A DNA stretch of 64,000 bases from Massilia sp. NR 4-1 (GTDB taxonomy: Bacteria > Pseudomonadota > Gammaproteobacteria > Burkholderiales > Burkholderiaceae_D). Positions within the stretch are counted from its first letter, which is position 1. Each line of letters opens with the position of its first letter. Position numbers and translations under genes: made by a program. Shown here piece by piece: positions 44,479 to 53,672 of the stretch. The stretch spans positions 4,464,001-4,528,000 of the forward strand of contig NZ_CP012201.1 in assembly GCF_001191005.1 (NCBI RefSeq), given 5' to 3'. Under the pieces are notes generated by a model. That model was not told the origin of the DNA, searched no databases, and was given only the letters and a program-made list of their open reading frames with translations.

Positions 44479-44509
44479 TCCCCTCTTTTCAACCTTAGGT
44501 CGAATTCAC

Positions 44510-45085
44510 ATGGCTAGTACACCGCCAGGCCAACGCCGGCTGCAAATCCTCCAGGCTTTGGCCGAGATGCTGGAGCACCCGAAAGGCGAGAAAATCACCA
44601 CCGCCGCGCTGGCGCGCAAGCTGGAATTCTCGGAGGCGGCCCTGTACCGCCATTTCGCCAGCAAGGCGCAGATGTTCGAGGGGCTGATCGAGTTCATCGA
44701 GTCCACGGTCTTTGGCCTGATCAACCAGATCGCGGAAAAACAGCAGGACGGTCTGGCCCAGGCGCGCGACATCCTGGCCATGCTGCTGCATTTCGCCAGC
44801 AGCAATCCGGGCATGACCCGGGTGCTGATCGGCGACGCGCTGGTGAACGAGGACGAGCGCCTGCAGGCGCGCATGAACCAGTTCTATGACCGCGTGGAGC
44901 TGTCGCTGAAACAGGCGCTGCGCCTGGCCGCCAGCGAAGGCCTGGCGCACGAAGCCGACGTGCCGGCACGCGCCGCCATGCTGGTCAACTATGTTTTGGG
45001 CTGCTGGCACCGTTACGCCAAGAGCGGCTTCAAGCAAAACCCCTCACAGGATGCCCCCATCCAGATCGCACTACTGCTGCAATGA
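44510..45085 (+). CDS. slmA: nucleoid occlusion factor SlmA
   Basis: 191 aa. TetR-family HTH: ITTAALARKLEFSEAALYRHFASKAQMFEGLIEFIE. The C-terminal helical dimer domain and the ending typical of SlmA (YVLGCWHRYAKSGFKQNP) support the call. SlmA binds chromosomal sites and blocks FtsZ rings over the nucleoid. The stop overlaps the pabB-pabC start by four bases. Confidence 0.92.
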   Translation: MASTPPGQRRLQILQALAEMLEHPKGEKITTAALARKLEFSEAALYRHFASKAQMFEGLIEFIESTVFGLINQIAEKQQDGLAQARDILAMLLHFASSNPGMTRVLIGDALVNEDERLQARMNQFYDRVELSLKQALRLAASEGLAHEADVPARAAMLVNYVLGCWHRYAKSGFKQNPSQDAPIQIALLLQ

Positions 45086-46971
45086 ACGACACAAGCTTCA
45101 CCGGTTTCGCCTGCTTTGCCCTGCTGGACGACGCCAGTCCTGGCGATACCCTGGCGCCGCGCTCGCGCCTGTACACCGGCCACGTCGCCACCCTGAGCTG
45201 CAGCGACAGCGCGCACTGGCCGCAATTGCTGGACCAGATGCAGGCGGCGCTGGCGCGCGGCCAGTACGCCGTGAGCCTGTGCAGCTATGAACTGGGCGGC
45301 CACCTGCATGGCCTGCCGCCGCGCGCGGCGCAAGCCGGCCAGCCGCCATTGGCGCAGATCCTGCTGTTCGAACGCTGCGAGCTGCTCGGCCAGGCGGAGG
45401 TCGCGGCCTGGCTGGCCGAGCGCTCCAGCGCGGAAGCCGGCGATGCGGCAGCGGCGGCCGGACTGGCGGATATCCGCGCCACTGTGACGGAAGCGGAGTT
45501 CAGCGATGCGATCGAACGCATCCGCGCCTATATCGCGGCGGGCGATACCTACCAGGTCAATTACACCTACCGCCTGCGCTTCGACGCCTTCGGTTCCATT
45601 TACGCCCTGTACGAAAGGCTGCGCGCACGCCAGCCGGTGCCTTACGGCGCCCTGATCGGGCTGGAAGACGGCACGGCGGTGGTCTCGCTGTCGCCCGAAC
45701 TGTTCATCCAGCACCAGGACGGCGTGCTGACGGCGCGCCCGATGAAGGGCACGGCGCCGGCCGCCCTGCCCTCGCCCGCCATGCAGGATGCGGCAGCGCT
45801 GGCCGAAGAAAACCAGCGCCGCGCCCAGGCGCTGGCCAGCGATACCAAGAACCGCGCCGAGAACCTGATGATCGTGGACTTGCTGCGCAACGATATCGGC
45901 CGCGTGGCCGTCACCGGCAGCGTGCAGGCGCCCGATCTGTTTGAAGTGCGGCGCTACAGCAGCGTGCTGCAAATGACCTCCACCGTGCGCGCCGAATTGC
46001 GTACCGACGCCAGTCTGGCCGAAGTCTTCGACGCCCTCTATCCCTGCGGTTCGATCACGGGCGCGCCCAAGCGCCGCACCATGGAAATCATCGCCGAGCT
46101 GGAAACGGCGCCGCGCGGCATCTACACCGGCGCGATCGGCTGGTTCGATCCGCCCGCGCAAACGCAAGGCGGCCGCCGCTTCGGCAATTTCTGCCTGTCG
46201 GTGCCGATCCGCACCCTGTATCTGCAAGCGCCGCAGGAGGGCGTGCGGCGCGGCGAGATGGGCGTGGGCGCGGGCATCGTCTACGACAGCAATCCGCAGG
46301 ACGAATTCGCCGAGTGCAAATTGAAGGCGCGTTTCCTCACCGGCCTATCCAACGATTTCGAGCTGTTCGAGACCATGCACGCCACGCGCGAAAGCGGCGC
46401 GCGCCATCTCGAACGCCATCTGCAGCGGCTGGAAGCCTCGGCGCGCTACTTCGGCTTCGCCTGGGACGAGGCGGCGGCGCGCGCCTATATCCAGATGGCC
46501 TGCAATGCGCTGCCACCCGCCACGCCGCACCGCCTGCGCCTGGCGATGAACCAGGCCGGCGCCTTCGCCGTGCAAAGCGGCGCGCTCACGCCGCTGGCGG
46601 AACCGGTGCGCGTGCTGCTGGCGCCCGATGCCACCAGCGCCAGCGAGCTTTTCCTGCGCCATAAATCGACACTGCGCGCGCGCTACGACGCGGCCTGGAA
46701 GGCGGCCGAAGCGCAAGGCGCTTTCGACCAGCTCTTCTTCAACGAGCGCGGCGAGCTGACCGAGGGCGGACGCTCCAGCATCTTCCTGCGCCTGAATGGC
46801 CGCTGGGTCACGCCGCCGCTGGCTTGCGGGCTGCTGCCCGGCGTGATGCGCGCGGTGATCCTCGACGCCTGGCAGGCCGAGGAAGCCGTGATCACGCGCG
46901 AAATGCTGGTGCAAGCGGAGGAAATCGTCGTCTGCAACGCCTTGCGCGGAGCGCTGCGGGCGACGCTGTAA
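45082..46971 (+). CDS. pabB: aminodeoxychorismate synthase component I / 4-amino-4-deoxychorismate lyase fusion
   Basis: 629 aa. Residues 1 to about 425 are PabB (chorismate-binding: AGDTYQVNYTYRLRF, TARPMKGTAP, NLMIVDLLRNDIGRV, YPCGSITGAPKRRTMEII). Residues from about 430 are a PabC-like fold-type IV PLP domain (FELFETMHATRESG, LRHKSTLRARYDAA with the probable PLP Lys, ELTEGGRSSIFLR). The fusion makes p-aminobenzoate for folate from chorismate and ammonia or PabA-supplied amide. No pabA is in the window. Translationally coupled to slmA. Confidence 0.94.
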   Translation: MNDTSFTGFACFALLDDASPGDTLAPRSRLYTGHVATLSCSDSAHWPQLLDQMQAALARGQYAVSLCSYELGGHLHGLPPRAAQAGQPPLAQILLFERCELLGQAEVAAWLAERSSAEAGDAAAAAGLADIRATVTEAEFSDAIERIRAYIAAGDTYQVNYTYRLRFDAFGSIYALYERLRARQPVPYGALIGLEDGTAVVSLSPELFIQHQDGVLTARPMKGTAPAALPSPAMQDAAALAEENQRRAQALASDTKNRAENLMIVDLLRNDIGRVAVTGSVQAPDLFEVRRYSSVLQMTSTVRAELRTDASLAEVFDALYPCGSITGAPKRRTMEIIAELETAPRGIYTGAIGWFDPPAQTQGGRRFGNFCLSVPIRTLYLQAPQEGVRRGEMGVGAGIVYDSNPQDEFAECKLKARFLTGLSNDFELFETMHATRESGARHLERHLQRLEASARYFGFAWDEAAARAYIQMACNALPPATPHRLRLAMNQAGAFAVQSGALTPLAEPVRVLLAPDATSASELFLRHKSTLRARYDAAWKAAEAQGAFDQLFFNERGELTEGGRSSIFLRLNGRWVTPPLACGLLPGVMRAVILDAWQAEEAVITREMLVQAEEIVVCNALRGALRATL

Positions 46972-47053
46972 GCATTTCATATTTCGTCCGCGCCCGAAGC
47001 TTGGGGACGCGCGGGGCCTTATCGTTGCGCTATCCATTCAACGAAAGGCTGCC

Positions 47054-47650
47054 ATGTCCCTGCTTCACTACCTTGAACACCACTTCCTGACAGAGGCCCA
47101 GCTGCTTGCCGCCACCGGCATCGGCGCCGCGCAGCTGCACGCGCTGCAAGCGGCCGGCGCCATGCCGCAGGCATCCTACCGGCTGCGGCTGAATATCGAT
47201 TGCGATTCCTTCATCTTTGGGCCGCATCATGAGGAGCATGAGCAGCGCTACTACGCCAAGGGTTCGTCCAGCTGGCTTGACAGCCTGCTGCTGCTGAAGC
47301 CGGAGGATGCCTATGGATTCTTCTGCCGCCGCTATCTGGCACGCTTGCAGGAGCTGGGCGGCGGTACGGAGCCGGACCTGGCGGCGGAGTGGGGCCACTT
47401 CCTGAGCGGCACTTACGGCCTGTGCACGCGCAGCGGCCTGCCGGAGGATATCGCCGCCAAGGAACTGGCCATCGTCCGCATTCAGCGCCTGAGCGACGCG
47501 CCGGACCCGCTAACGCCCGAGCGGCGCGCCAGGCTGGCCGAGGCGGTGGCGCTGCTGGACGCGGCCAGCAGCCCGTTCGCGCCGCACGAAAGGCAGCGCA
47601 GTTCGCGCCACCGCTACGTTGACCAGATGCGAAGTCGCTACGGCTTATAA
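47054..47650 (+). CDS. DUF6058 family protein
   Basis: 198 aa. The pattern YLEHHFLTEAQLLAATGIGAAQLHALQAAGAMPQASYRL resembles a MerR-like winged helix at the N-terminus. YYAKGSSSWLDSLL and FLSGTYGLCTRSGLPEDIAAKELAIVRI match DUF6058 proteins. Function unknown. The end overlaps the convergent DUF1428 gene by six bases. Confidence 0.75.
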   Translation: MSLLHYLEHHFLTEAQLLAATGIGAAQLHALQAAGAMPQASYRLRLNIDCDSFIFGPHHEEHEQRYYAKGSSSWLDSLLLLKPEDAYGFFCRRYLARLQELGGGTEPDLAAEWGHFLSGTYGLCTRSGLPEDIAAKELAIVRIQRLSDAPDPLTPERRARLAEAVALLDAASSPFAPHERQRSSRHRYVDQMRSRYGL

Positions 47651-48004
47651 GTCCACGATCATCTTGAAGCCGCCGAAGATCATGCGCTTGCCGTCGAAGG
47701 GGAATTTGGCGGGATCCATCATCTCCTTCATGCGCGGGTCGTTCATCACTTTCTCGTTGATGATGTCGCGCTGCTCGCGCGATTCGTAGACGATCCACGA
47801 GAACATCACCAGCTCATCTTCTTCCTGTTTCACCGCTTGCGGGAAGGAGGTGTGCACGCCGGGTTTCACATCGTCGGCCATGCATTCGCGGAACTGCAGC
47901 GCGCCATGCTCACGCCAGATGGCGCCGGCTTTTTGCGCCATTTCACGGTAAGCATCGATATTTTTCTGTGACACGGGAACCAGAAAGCCGTCAACATAAG
48001 GCAT
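47645..48004 (-). CDS. DUF1428 family protein
   Basis: 119 aa from ATG 48004. The N-terminus PYVDGFLVPVSQKNIDAYREMAQKAG, the middle LVMFSWIVYESREQRD and the C-terminal MPFDGKRMI-like PFDGKRMIFGGF are hallmarks of DUF1428. It is a small dimeric ferredoxin-like (ABM-type) barrel of unknown function, sometimes called an RNA-signal-recognition homologue. Confidence 0.92.
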   Translation of the reverse strand: MPYVDGFLVPVSQKNIDAYREMAQKAGAIWREHGALQFRECMADDVKPGVHTSFPQAVKQEEDELVMFSWIVYESREQRDIINEKVMNDPRMKEMMDPAKFPFDGKRMIFGGFKMIVDL

Positions 48005-48100
48005 CGCATTCTCCTTGCTCAAGCAGGCGCAGCCGGGGTGCCGCGCACCGTGGCATCAGCTTAGCCACGTTCGATTGAAATTACAATCATTGCAATTCGG

Positions 48101-49072
48101 CTACAAGGCCGGGCAAGCGAAGCGGCGCCGGTAGGCGCCCGGCGTGGTCGCGGCCAGGCGGCGGAAGTGGTGGCGCAGCGATTCCTCGGAGCCGAAGCCG
48201 GCGCGCTCCGCCACCTGGGCCAGCGGTAACTCAGGCGTTTCCAGCAGATCCTTGGCGATGGCGACGCGCTCGCGGGTCAGCCATTCCATCGCGCCCATGC
48301 CGGTCGCCTCCTGGAACTGGCGCTGCAAGGTGCGCGCGCTCATGGACGCGCGTTCGGCCATGCTGGCCACCGTGTGGCGGCGCGCCGGATATTCGCGCAG
48401 CCAGTCCATCAGGCGCGACAAGCGTCCCTGCTCGTCATGCGCCATGGGACGCGGCAGGAATTGCGCCTGGCCGCCCTCACGGTGCGACGCCACTACCAAA
48501 CGTTGGGCCACCAGATTGCCGACGCGGGCGCCGTAGTCGCGCCGCACCAGGTGCAGCAGCATGTCCAGACCGGCGGCGGAACCGGCCGAGGTGATGATCT
48601 GCCCTGCATCCACATACAGATCGTCCTCCCTGACGTCGATGCGCGGATAGCGGCGCGCCAGCCGCTCGGTATAGCGCCAGTGCGTGGTGGCGCTGCGGCC
48701 ATCGAGCACGCCGGCCGCGGCCAGCACGAAGACGCCGGAACAGATGCTGCACAGGCGCGCGCCACGCGCATGCGCGGCGCGGATCTGTTGCAGCAGCGCG
48801 GCGGGCGGCTCTTCATCGGCATTGCGCCAGCCGGGAATCACGATGGTGTCGGCGCGCACCAGCAGCCCGGGCGCATACGGCGCCTGCAGCGTGATGCCGC
48901 CGGCGGCGCGAATCGGCCCCGGCTCGGCGGCGCAGACGGCAAATTCATACCAGTCCACGCCCAGTTCGGGACGGTCGAGCGCAAACAGCTCGACGGTGCA
49001 GCCGAATTCAAAGGTGCACAGACCATCGTAGGCCAGGGCCACGACCAGATGCTTTTTTGCTGGGGAGTCCAT
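48101..49072 (-). CDS. GlxA-type AraC-family transcriptional regulator
   Basis: 323 aa. The N-terminal two thirds is a DJ-1/PfpI-like amidotransferase domain (VALAYDGLCTFEFGCTVELF, ARGARLCSICSGVFVLAAAGVLDG). The C-terminal third is a double AraC helix-turn-helix (ARTLQRQFQEATGMGAMEWL, LAQVAERAGFGSEESLRHHFRR). The domain is usually regulatory rather than catalytic. It is divergent from the rhodanese gene (120 bp between), which may be its target. Confidence 0.92.
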   Translation of the reverse strand: MDSPAKKHLVVALAYDGLCTFEFGCTVELFALDRPELGVDWYEFAVCAAEPGPIRAAGGITLQAPYAPGLLVRADTIVIPGWRNADEEPPAALLQQIRAAHARGARLCSICSGVFVLAAAGVLDGRSATTHWRYTERLARRYPRIDVREDDLYVDAGQIITSAGSAAGLDMLLHLVRRDYGARVGNLVAQRLVVASHREGGQAQFLPRPMAHDEQGRLSRLMDWLREYPARRHTVASMAERASMSARTLQRQFQEATGMGAMEWLTRERVAIAKDLLETPELPLAQVAERAGFGSEESLRHHFRRLAATTPGAYRRRFACPAL

Positions 49073-49192
49073 GGCGCAATCTTAACGCAGAATGGCATTT
49101 GCGCCACTGCCAGCTTCAGCCGGCCACTTCGATAATGGAGGCCATGTACAGAGCACCCGCCATCCCGGCGGGGCCAAACACGGAGAGTGCCC

Positions 49193-49606
49193 ATGTCCAT
49201 CGTCACCGAAGTCGCCGCCGCCCCCAGCGCCCTTGCCCAGGCCCATTTCGAAGCCGCGCTGCAATTCGAAACCGACTGCTGGGATGTGCACAGCGTGATG
49301 GGGACGCCGCAGCAGGACTTCGTGCTGCTCGACGTGCGCGGCACGGAAAAATACGCTGCCGGCCACATTCCCGGCGCCATCGATATGGCCCAGCGCAAGA
49401 TCATCGGCTCGCGCCTGGCCGCCTATCCGGCAGGCACCGTCTTCATCACCTACTGCGCCGGCCCCCATTGCAACGGCGCCGCCCGCGCCGCCATCCGCCT
49501 GGCGCAGTTGGGCCGCCCCGTGAAAATCATGAGCGGCGGCATCACCGGCTGGCTCGACGAAGGCTTCACCCTCACCACCGCGCCCGCCAGCGCAGCCGCC
49601 GCTTAA
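49193..49606 (+). CDS. rhodanese-like domain protein
   Basis: 137 aa from ATG 49193, with GGAGAG five bases upstream. The single rhodanese domain has VLLDVRGTEKYAAGHIPGAI and an active-site loop YCAGPHCNGAARAA; the first Cys should carry the persulfide. A short Ala-rich tail follows. Cytoplasmic sulfur-transfer protein; the partner is unknown. Confidence 0.92.
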   Translation: MSIVTEVAAAPSALAQAHFEAALQFETDCWDVHSVMGTPQQDFVLLDVRGTEKYAAGHIPGAIDMAQRKIIGSRLAAYPAGTVFITYCAGPHCNGAARAAIRLAQLGRPVKIMSGGITGWLDEGFTLTTAPASAAAA

Positions 49607-49627
49607 CACGGCAAGGGGGGAAGTTCC

Positions 49628-50245
49628 TTACATGGCCAGCGCTTTTTCGACCGCACCGACCAGTTGCTTGTCGCCCGGTGTGACCTTGCTGGGGAAGCTG
49701 TCGATCACGTTGCCGTTGCGGTCGATCAGGTATTTGTGGAAATTCCAGGCGGGAGCTTTGCCGGTGGCTTTGATCAGGCTGGCGTAGAAGGGATTCGGTG
49801 CGCTGCCCGACACCACCGATTTGGCGAACATGGGGAATTTCACGCCATAGGTGTTGTAGCAGAAGTCGGCAATCTCCTTGCTCGATCCCGGCTCCTGCTT
49901 GCCGAAGTCGTTGGACGGGAAGCCCAGCACCACCAGCCCCTTGGAGGCGTATTTGGCGTGCAGCGCTTCCAGGCCTTCGTATTGGTTGGTGTAGCCGCAG
50001 TAGCTGGCGGTGTTCACCACCAGCAGCACCTTGCCGGCGTACTGGCACAGATCCTGTGGCGCGTCGTCCTGCAGGCGCTTGAAGTTCTGCTTGAGAATGG
50101 CCGGGCAGCTGGCGGCTGAGGCCGCGGGAGCGGCGGCGGAAGCGGCCGGCGCGGCGGAAGCGGATTGCGGCTGAGCGAGGGCGCTGGCGGCGCTCATCAG
50201 GCCCAACGCGGACAGCACGGCGAATTTGAGGAAGGTAGGGGACAT
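49628..50245 (-). CDS. exported glutathione peroxidase
   Basis: 205 aa from ATG 50245. The signal peptide ends near SALA-Q (about residue 25), followed by an Ala/Ser/Pro-rich linker to about residue 46. The peroxidase core has Cys83 in VNTASYCGYTNQY, Gln117 in FPSNDFGKQEPGS, and WNFHKYLIDRNG. Cys replaces selenocysteine. It probably detoxifies hydroperoxides in the periplasm. Thioredoxin-type reductants are usual for Cys forms. Confidence 0.9.
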   Translation of the reverse strand: MSPTFLKFAVLSALGLMSAASALAQPQSASAAPAASAAAPAASAASCPAILKQNFKRLQDDAPQDLCQYAGKVLLVVNTASYCGYTNQYEGLEALHAKYASKGLVVLGFPSNDFGKQEPGSSKEIADFCYNTYGVKFPMFAKSVVSGSAPNPFYASLIKATGKAPAWNFHKYLIDRNGNVIDSFPSKVTPGDKQLVGAVEKALAM

Positions 50246-50426
50246 GGCTATTCCTGCACAAGTAAGAAAATTGGGAAAAAACCATTCTATGTCAAAGCCA
50301 TCCGCACCGCTGAACGACTCCGCAGCGCGGCAAGCGTTCCTGCTGTACGATTGAGCGGCTTTAAATGCCACTTCAAAAGTTCTCGCAGAATTGCAGCTCC
50401 ATTGTCGCTCACGCCAGGAGATTGCC

Positions 50427-51695
50427 ATGCCACGCTGCCGTCCTTTCTTTGCACGCCGTATCGCTAGCCGCTTCGTAGCCAGCCTGGTTTTGCTGGCCAC
50501 CGCCCTGTCCCTGTCCACACTGCAGGCGCAGGCCGCTCCACTGCCCGCCATGAAGGCGAAGCAGGTTTCCGTTTCCGGACTCAGCTCCGGCGCGTATATG
50601 GCGGTGCAGTTTGGCGTCGCTTACTCGGCCATTGTGGATGGCGCAGGCGTGATCGCCGGCGGCCCCTACTACTGCGCGCGCGGCAATGTGAGCACGGCCA
50701 CCACGGTGTGCAGCTGCACCACCTTGCCCGCCATGTGCCATGTGAGCGCGGGCGGCACCGATGTGCCGGGCCTGGCCGCCATCACCAGCCAGAACGCCAG
50801 CAATGGCAGCATCGATCCCGTGGCGGGCATGAACCGCCAGCGCATCTGGCTGTTCTCGGGCAGCGCCGATACGCTGGTGCCGACGCCGGTGATGGACGAT
50901 CTGGCCGGCTATTATCAAAACTATGTGCCGGCCGCGAATATCCGCTACAAAAAGGATCTGGCGGCACAGCATGCGATGCCGACCGACTTCTTCGGCAATG
51001 GCTGCTCGGCCCTGGCATCGCCCTATATCAGCAATTGCGGCTACGATGCGGCGGGCGAACTGCTGAAATGGATTTACGGGACGCTGGCGCCGAAGTCCAG
51101 CAACAATCCGGCTGGACGTTTCGTCAGCTTCGACCAGGCCGAGTTTCTGAGCGACCCGCAGTCGCACGGCATGGCCGCCACCGGCGTGCTGTATGTGCCA
51201 CCGGGTTGCGAAGCGAACAATGCCCAGGCCTGCAAGCTGCACGTGGCCTTCCACGGCTGCAAACAGGATCAGGCCAGCGTCAGCGATGCCTTCATCCGCA
51301 ATGCCGGCTATAACGGCTGGGCCGACGCCAACAATATCCTGGTGCTGTATCCGCAAGCGGCGCCGGTTTTACCGATGGCGAATCCCAATGCGTGCTGGGA
51401 CTGGTTCAGCTACGACGATCCCAATTATGCGAAACAGTCGGGCCGCCAGATGAAAGCCGTGAAGCGCATGATCGACCGCCTGACCGGCAGCAGCGATCCC
51501 GGCCCCGGTCCAGGCCCGGCCACCTGCTTCAACGCCAGCAACTACGCCCATGTCCAGGAAGGCCGCGCCCATACGAGCGGCTTCTATGTCTATGCCAACG
51601 GATCGGAACAGAAGATGGGGCTGAACAATATCTTCACCCGCACCACCCTCAAACGCACAGCGCCGGACTACTACGAAATCGGCACCTGTCCCTAA
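50427..51695 (+). CDS. secreted short-chain-length PHA depolymerase, type-2 catalytic domain
   Basis: 422 aa from ATG 50427, with CAGGAG upstream. The signal peptide ends at about QAQA-A (residue 36). The lipase box GLSSGAYMAVQ follows close to the mature N-terminus, as in type-2 extracellular PHA depolymerases. Other marks are RIWLFSGSADTLVP, CKLHVAFHGCKQDQ and NACWDWFSYDD. A PG-rich linker (DPGPGPGP) leads to a small C-terminal domain with two Cys. It would hydrolyse poly(3-hydroxybutyrate) outside the cell. Confidence 0.93.
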   Translation: MPRCRPFFARRIASRFVASLVLLATALSLSTLQAQAAPLPAMKAKQVSVSGLSSGAYMAVQFGVAYSAIVDGAGVIAGGPYYCARGNVSTATTVCSCTTLPAMCHVSAGGTDVPGLAAITSQNASNGSIDPVAGMNRQRIWLFSGSADTLVPTPVMDDLAGYYQNYVPAANIRYKKDLAAQHAMPTDFFGNGCSALASPYISNCGYDAAGELLKWIYGTLAPKSSNNPAGRFVSFDQAEFLSDPQSHGMAATGVLYVPPGCEANNAQACKLHVAFHGCKQDQASVSDAFIRNAGYNGWADANNILVLYPQAAPVLPMANPNACWDWFSYDDPNYAKQSGRQMKAVKRMIDRLTGSSDPGPGPGPATCFNASNYAHVQEGRAHTSGFYVYANGSEQKMGLNNIFTRTTLKRTAPDYYEIGTCP

Positions 51696-51712
51696 ACTCT
51701 CGCGAGGTATGC

Positions 51713-52129
51713 ATGTATCCATGGCTCTGGTTCTGGAATCCGCAGCTCAATCTTCCCCTCAGCGGCCATGTGGCCCAGCAGTTCGATTTAAGGCAGCTGC
51801 TGCGCACCCTGCCCAGCCATGCGGGCGATGGCGCGGTGGAGGGCGATGTCGTCCACGAGGTCGCCTCTTACGGCAAGCAGATCGGCTGGCTGACCGATGT
51901 GCTGCTCGACGAGGTGAAGGAAATCAGCACAAAGACTGCCGAGAAAGGCAGTCCGCTGGCAGAGTTGCGTACCACCAGGGACAGAATTGAAGAGATCAAA
52001 AAGCGCTATCGTCCCACAGCGGACAGCATTTTCAAGGACGTGCAAGATCTGCAGCACCGCGACGGCAAGCAATTCCAGCAATTGCGCAAGCAATTGCTGG
52101 ACATTTTGCAGCAGCCTGCGGCTGGCTGA
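51713..52129 (+). CDS. uncharacterised 138-aa protein
   Basis: 138 aa from ATG 51713, with GAGGT upstream. The N-terminus MYPWLWFWNPQLNLPLSG is aromatic-rich. The remainder is mostly alpha-helical and charged, with possible coiled coil (LRTTRDRIEEIKKRYRPTADSIFKDVQDLQ). No signal peptide or membrane span. I recognise no family. It starts 17 bp after the depolymerase stop, so it may be co-transcribed. Confidence 0.7.
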   Translation: MYPWLWFWNPQLNLPLSGHVAQQFDLRQLLRTLPSHAGDGAVEGDVVHEVASYGKQIGWLTDVLLDEVKEISTKTAEKGSPLAELRTTRDRIEEIKKRYRPTADSIFKDVQDLQHRDGKQFQQLRKQLLDILQQPAAG

Positions 52130-52135
52130 ACGGGA

Positions 52136-53587
52136 TCAGATGCCGCCCAGGCAGATGTATTTGACGACCAGGTAATCGTCCATGCCGTAGCTGGAACCTT
52201 CGCGGCCCAGGCCCGACTGCTTGACGCCGCCGAAGGGTGCGACCTCATTCGAAATCAGGCCGGTGTTCACACCCACCATGCCGCTTTCCAGCCCTTCCGC
52301 CACGCGCCAGATGCGGCCGATGTCGCGCGAATAGAAATAGCTGGCCAGACCGAATTCGGTATTGTTGGCCAGCGCCAGCGCTTCCTCGTCGGTCTTGAAG
52401 CGGAACAGCGGCGCCAGCGGGCCGAAGGTCTCTTCACCGGCCACCTGCATCCGCTCGTTGGCATCGGCAATCACAGTCGGCTCGAAGAAGCTGTGGCCCA
52501 GCGCATGGCGCTTGCCGCCCAGGAGCAGGCGGCCGCCTTTGGACAAGGCATCGGCCACATGCTGCTCGACTTTCTGCACGGCTTTCTCGTCGATCAGCGG
52601 CCCCTGGGTCACGCCCTGCTCCACGCCATTGCCCACTTTCAGCTTGCCGACAGCGGCCGCGAATTTCTCGGCGAAGGCCTCGTACACGCCATCCTGCACA
52701 TACAGGCGGTTGGCGCAGACGCAGGTCTGCCCCGCGTTGCGGTACTTGGAAGCGATGGCACCTTCCACCGCCGCATCCAGGTCGGCGTCGTCGAACACGA
52801 TGAAGGGCGCATTGCCGCCCAGTTCCAGCGACAGCTTCTTGATCGTCGGCGCGCACTGCTGCATCAGAATGCGGCCCACGCCCGTGGAACCGGTGAAGGT
52901 CAGTTTGCGCACGATAGGGTTGCGGCACATTTCCTCGCCGATTTCGCGCGGCGAACCGGTGATCACGCTGAACACGCCGGGCGGAACGCCGGCGCGCTCG
53001 GCCAGCGCGGCCAGGGCCAGCGCCGAAAATGGCGTGGCTTCGGCCGGTTTCAGCACCATGGGGCAGCCGGCAGCCAGCGCCGGACCGGCTTTGCGCGTGA
53101 TCATCGCAATCGGGAAGTTCCATGGCGTGATCGCGGCGCAGACGCCGATCGGCTCCTTGGTCACGACCAGGCGGCGGTCGGGCCAGGGCGAAGCCAGGGT
53201 TTCACCGGCAACGCGCTTGCCCTCTTCCGCAAACCATTCGATGAAGGAAGCGCCGTATTGGACTTCGCCCTTCGATTCGGCCAGCGGCTTGCCCTGCTCG
53301 GTGGTCATCAGCAGGGCCAGATCGTCGGCGTTTTCCAGGATCAGCTCATACCATTTGCGCAGCACGACGGCGCGCTCCTTGGCCGATTTCTTGCGCCACG
53401 CAGGCCAGGCGGCGTTGGCGGCTTCGATGGCGCGGCGGGTTTCGGCCACGCCCATATTCGGAATGGTGCCGATCTTCCCGCCGGTGGCGGGATTGGTGAC
53501 GGCATGGGTTTCGCCATTATCGGCATCGCTCCACGCACCGTTGAGGTAGGCTTGCTGACGCAGCAGGCTTGGATCCTTGAGTTGCAT
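52136..53587 (-). CDS. gabD: NAD(P)-dependent succinate-semialdehyde dehydrogenase
   Basis: 483 aa from ATG 53587. Aldehyde dehydrogenase family: ITPWNFPIAMITRKAGPALAAGC, FTGSTGVGRI, LELGGNAPFIVFDDAD with the catalytic Glu, NAGQTCVCANRL with the catalytic Cys, and EVAPFGGVKQSGLGREGS. The C-terminal YICLGGI is typical of GabD. It would oxidise succinate semialdehyde to succinate in GABA use. Convergent with the 138-aa gene. Confidence 0.94.
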   Translation of the reverse strand: MQLKDPSLLRQQAYLNGAWSDADNGETHAVTNPATGGKIGTIPNMGVAETRRAIEAANAAWPAWRKKSAKERAVVLRKWYELILENADDLALLMTTEQGKPLAESKGEVQYGASFIEWFAEEGKRVAGETLASPWPDRRLVVTKEPIGVCAAITPWNFPIAMITRKAGPALAAGCPMVLKPAEATPFSALALAALAERAGVPPGVFSVITGSPREIGEEMCRNPIVRKLTFTGSTGVGRILMQQCAPTIKKLSLELGGNAPFIVFDDADLDAAVEGAIASKYRNAGQTCVCANRLYVQDGVYEAFAEKFAAAVGKLKVGNGVEQGVTQGPLIDEKAVQKVEQHVADALSKGGRLLLGGKRHALGHSFFEPTVIADANERMQVAGEETFGPLAPLFRFKTDEEALALANNTEFGLASYFYSRDIGRIWRVAEGLESGMVGVNTGLISNEVAPFGGVKQSGLGREGSSYGMDDYLVVKYICLGGI

Positions 53588-53672
53588 GATGGCCTCCGGC
53601 TGTGTTCTCAATCCCGCCACTATGCCATAGGGGGCCAAGCCTTGCAGCGCCGCTGGCCGCTTGCCTGTTTTT

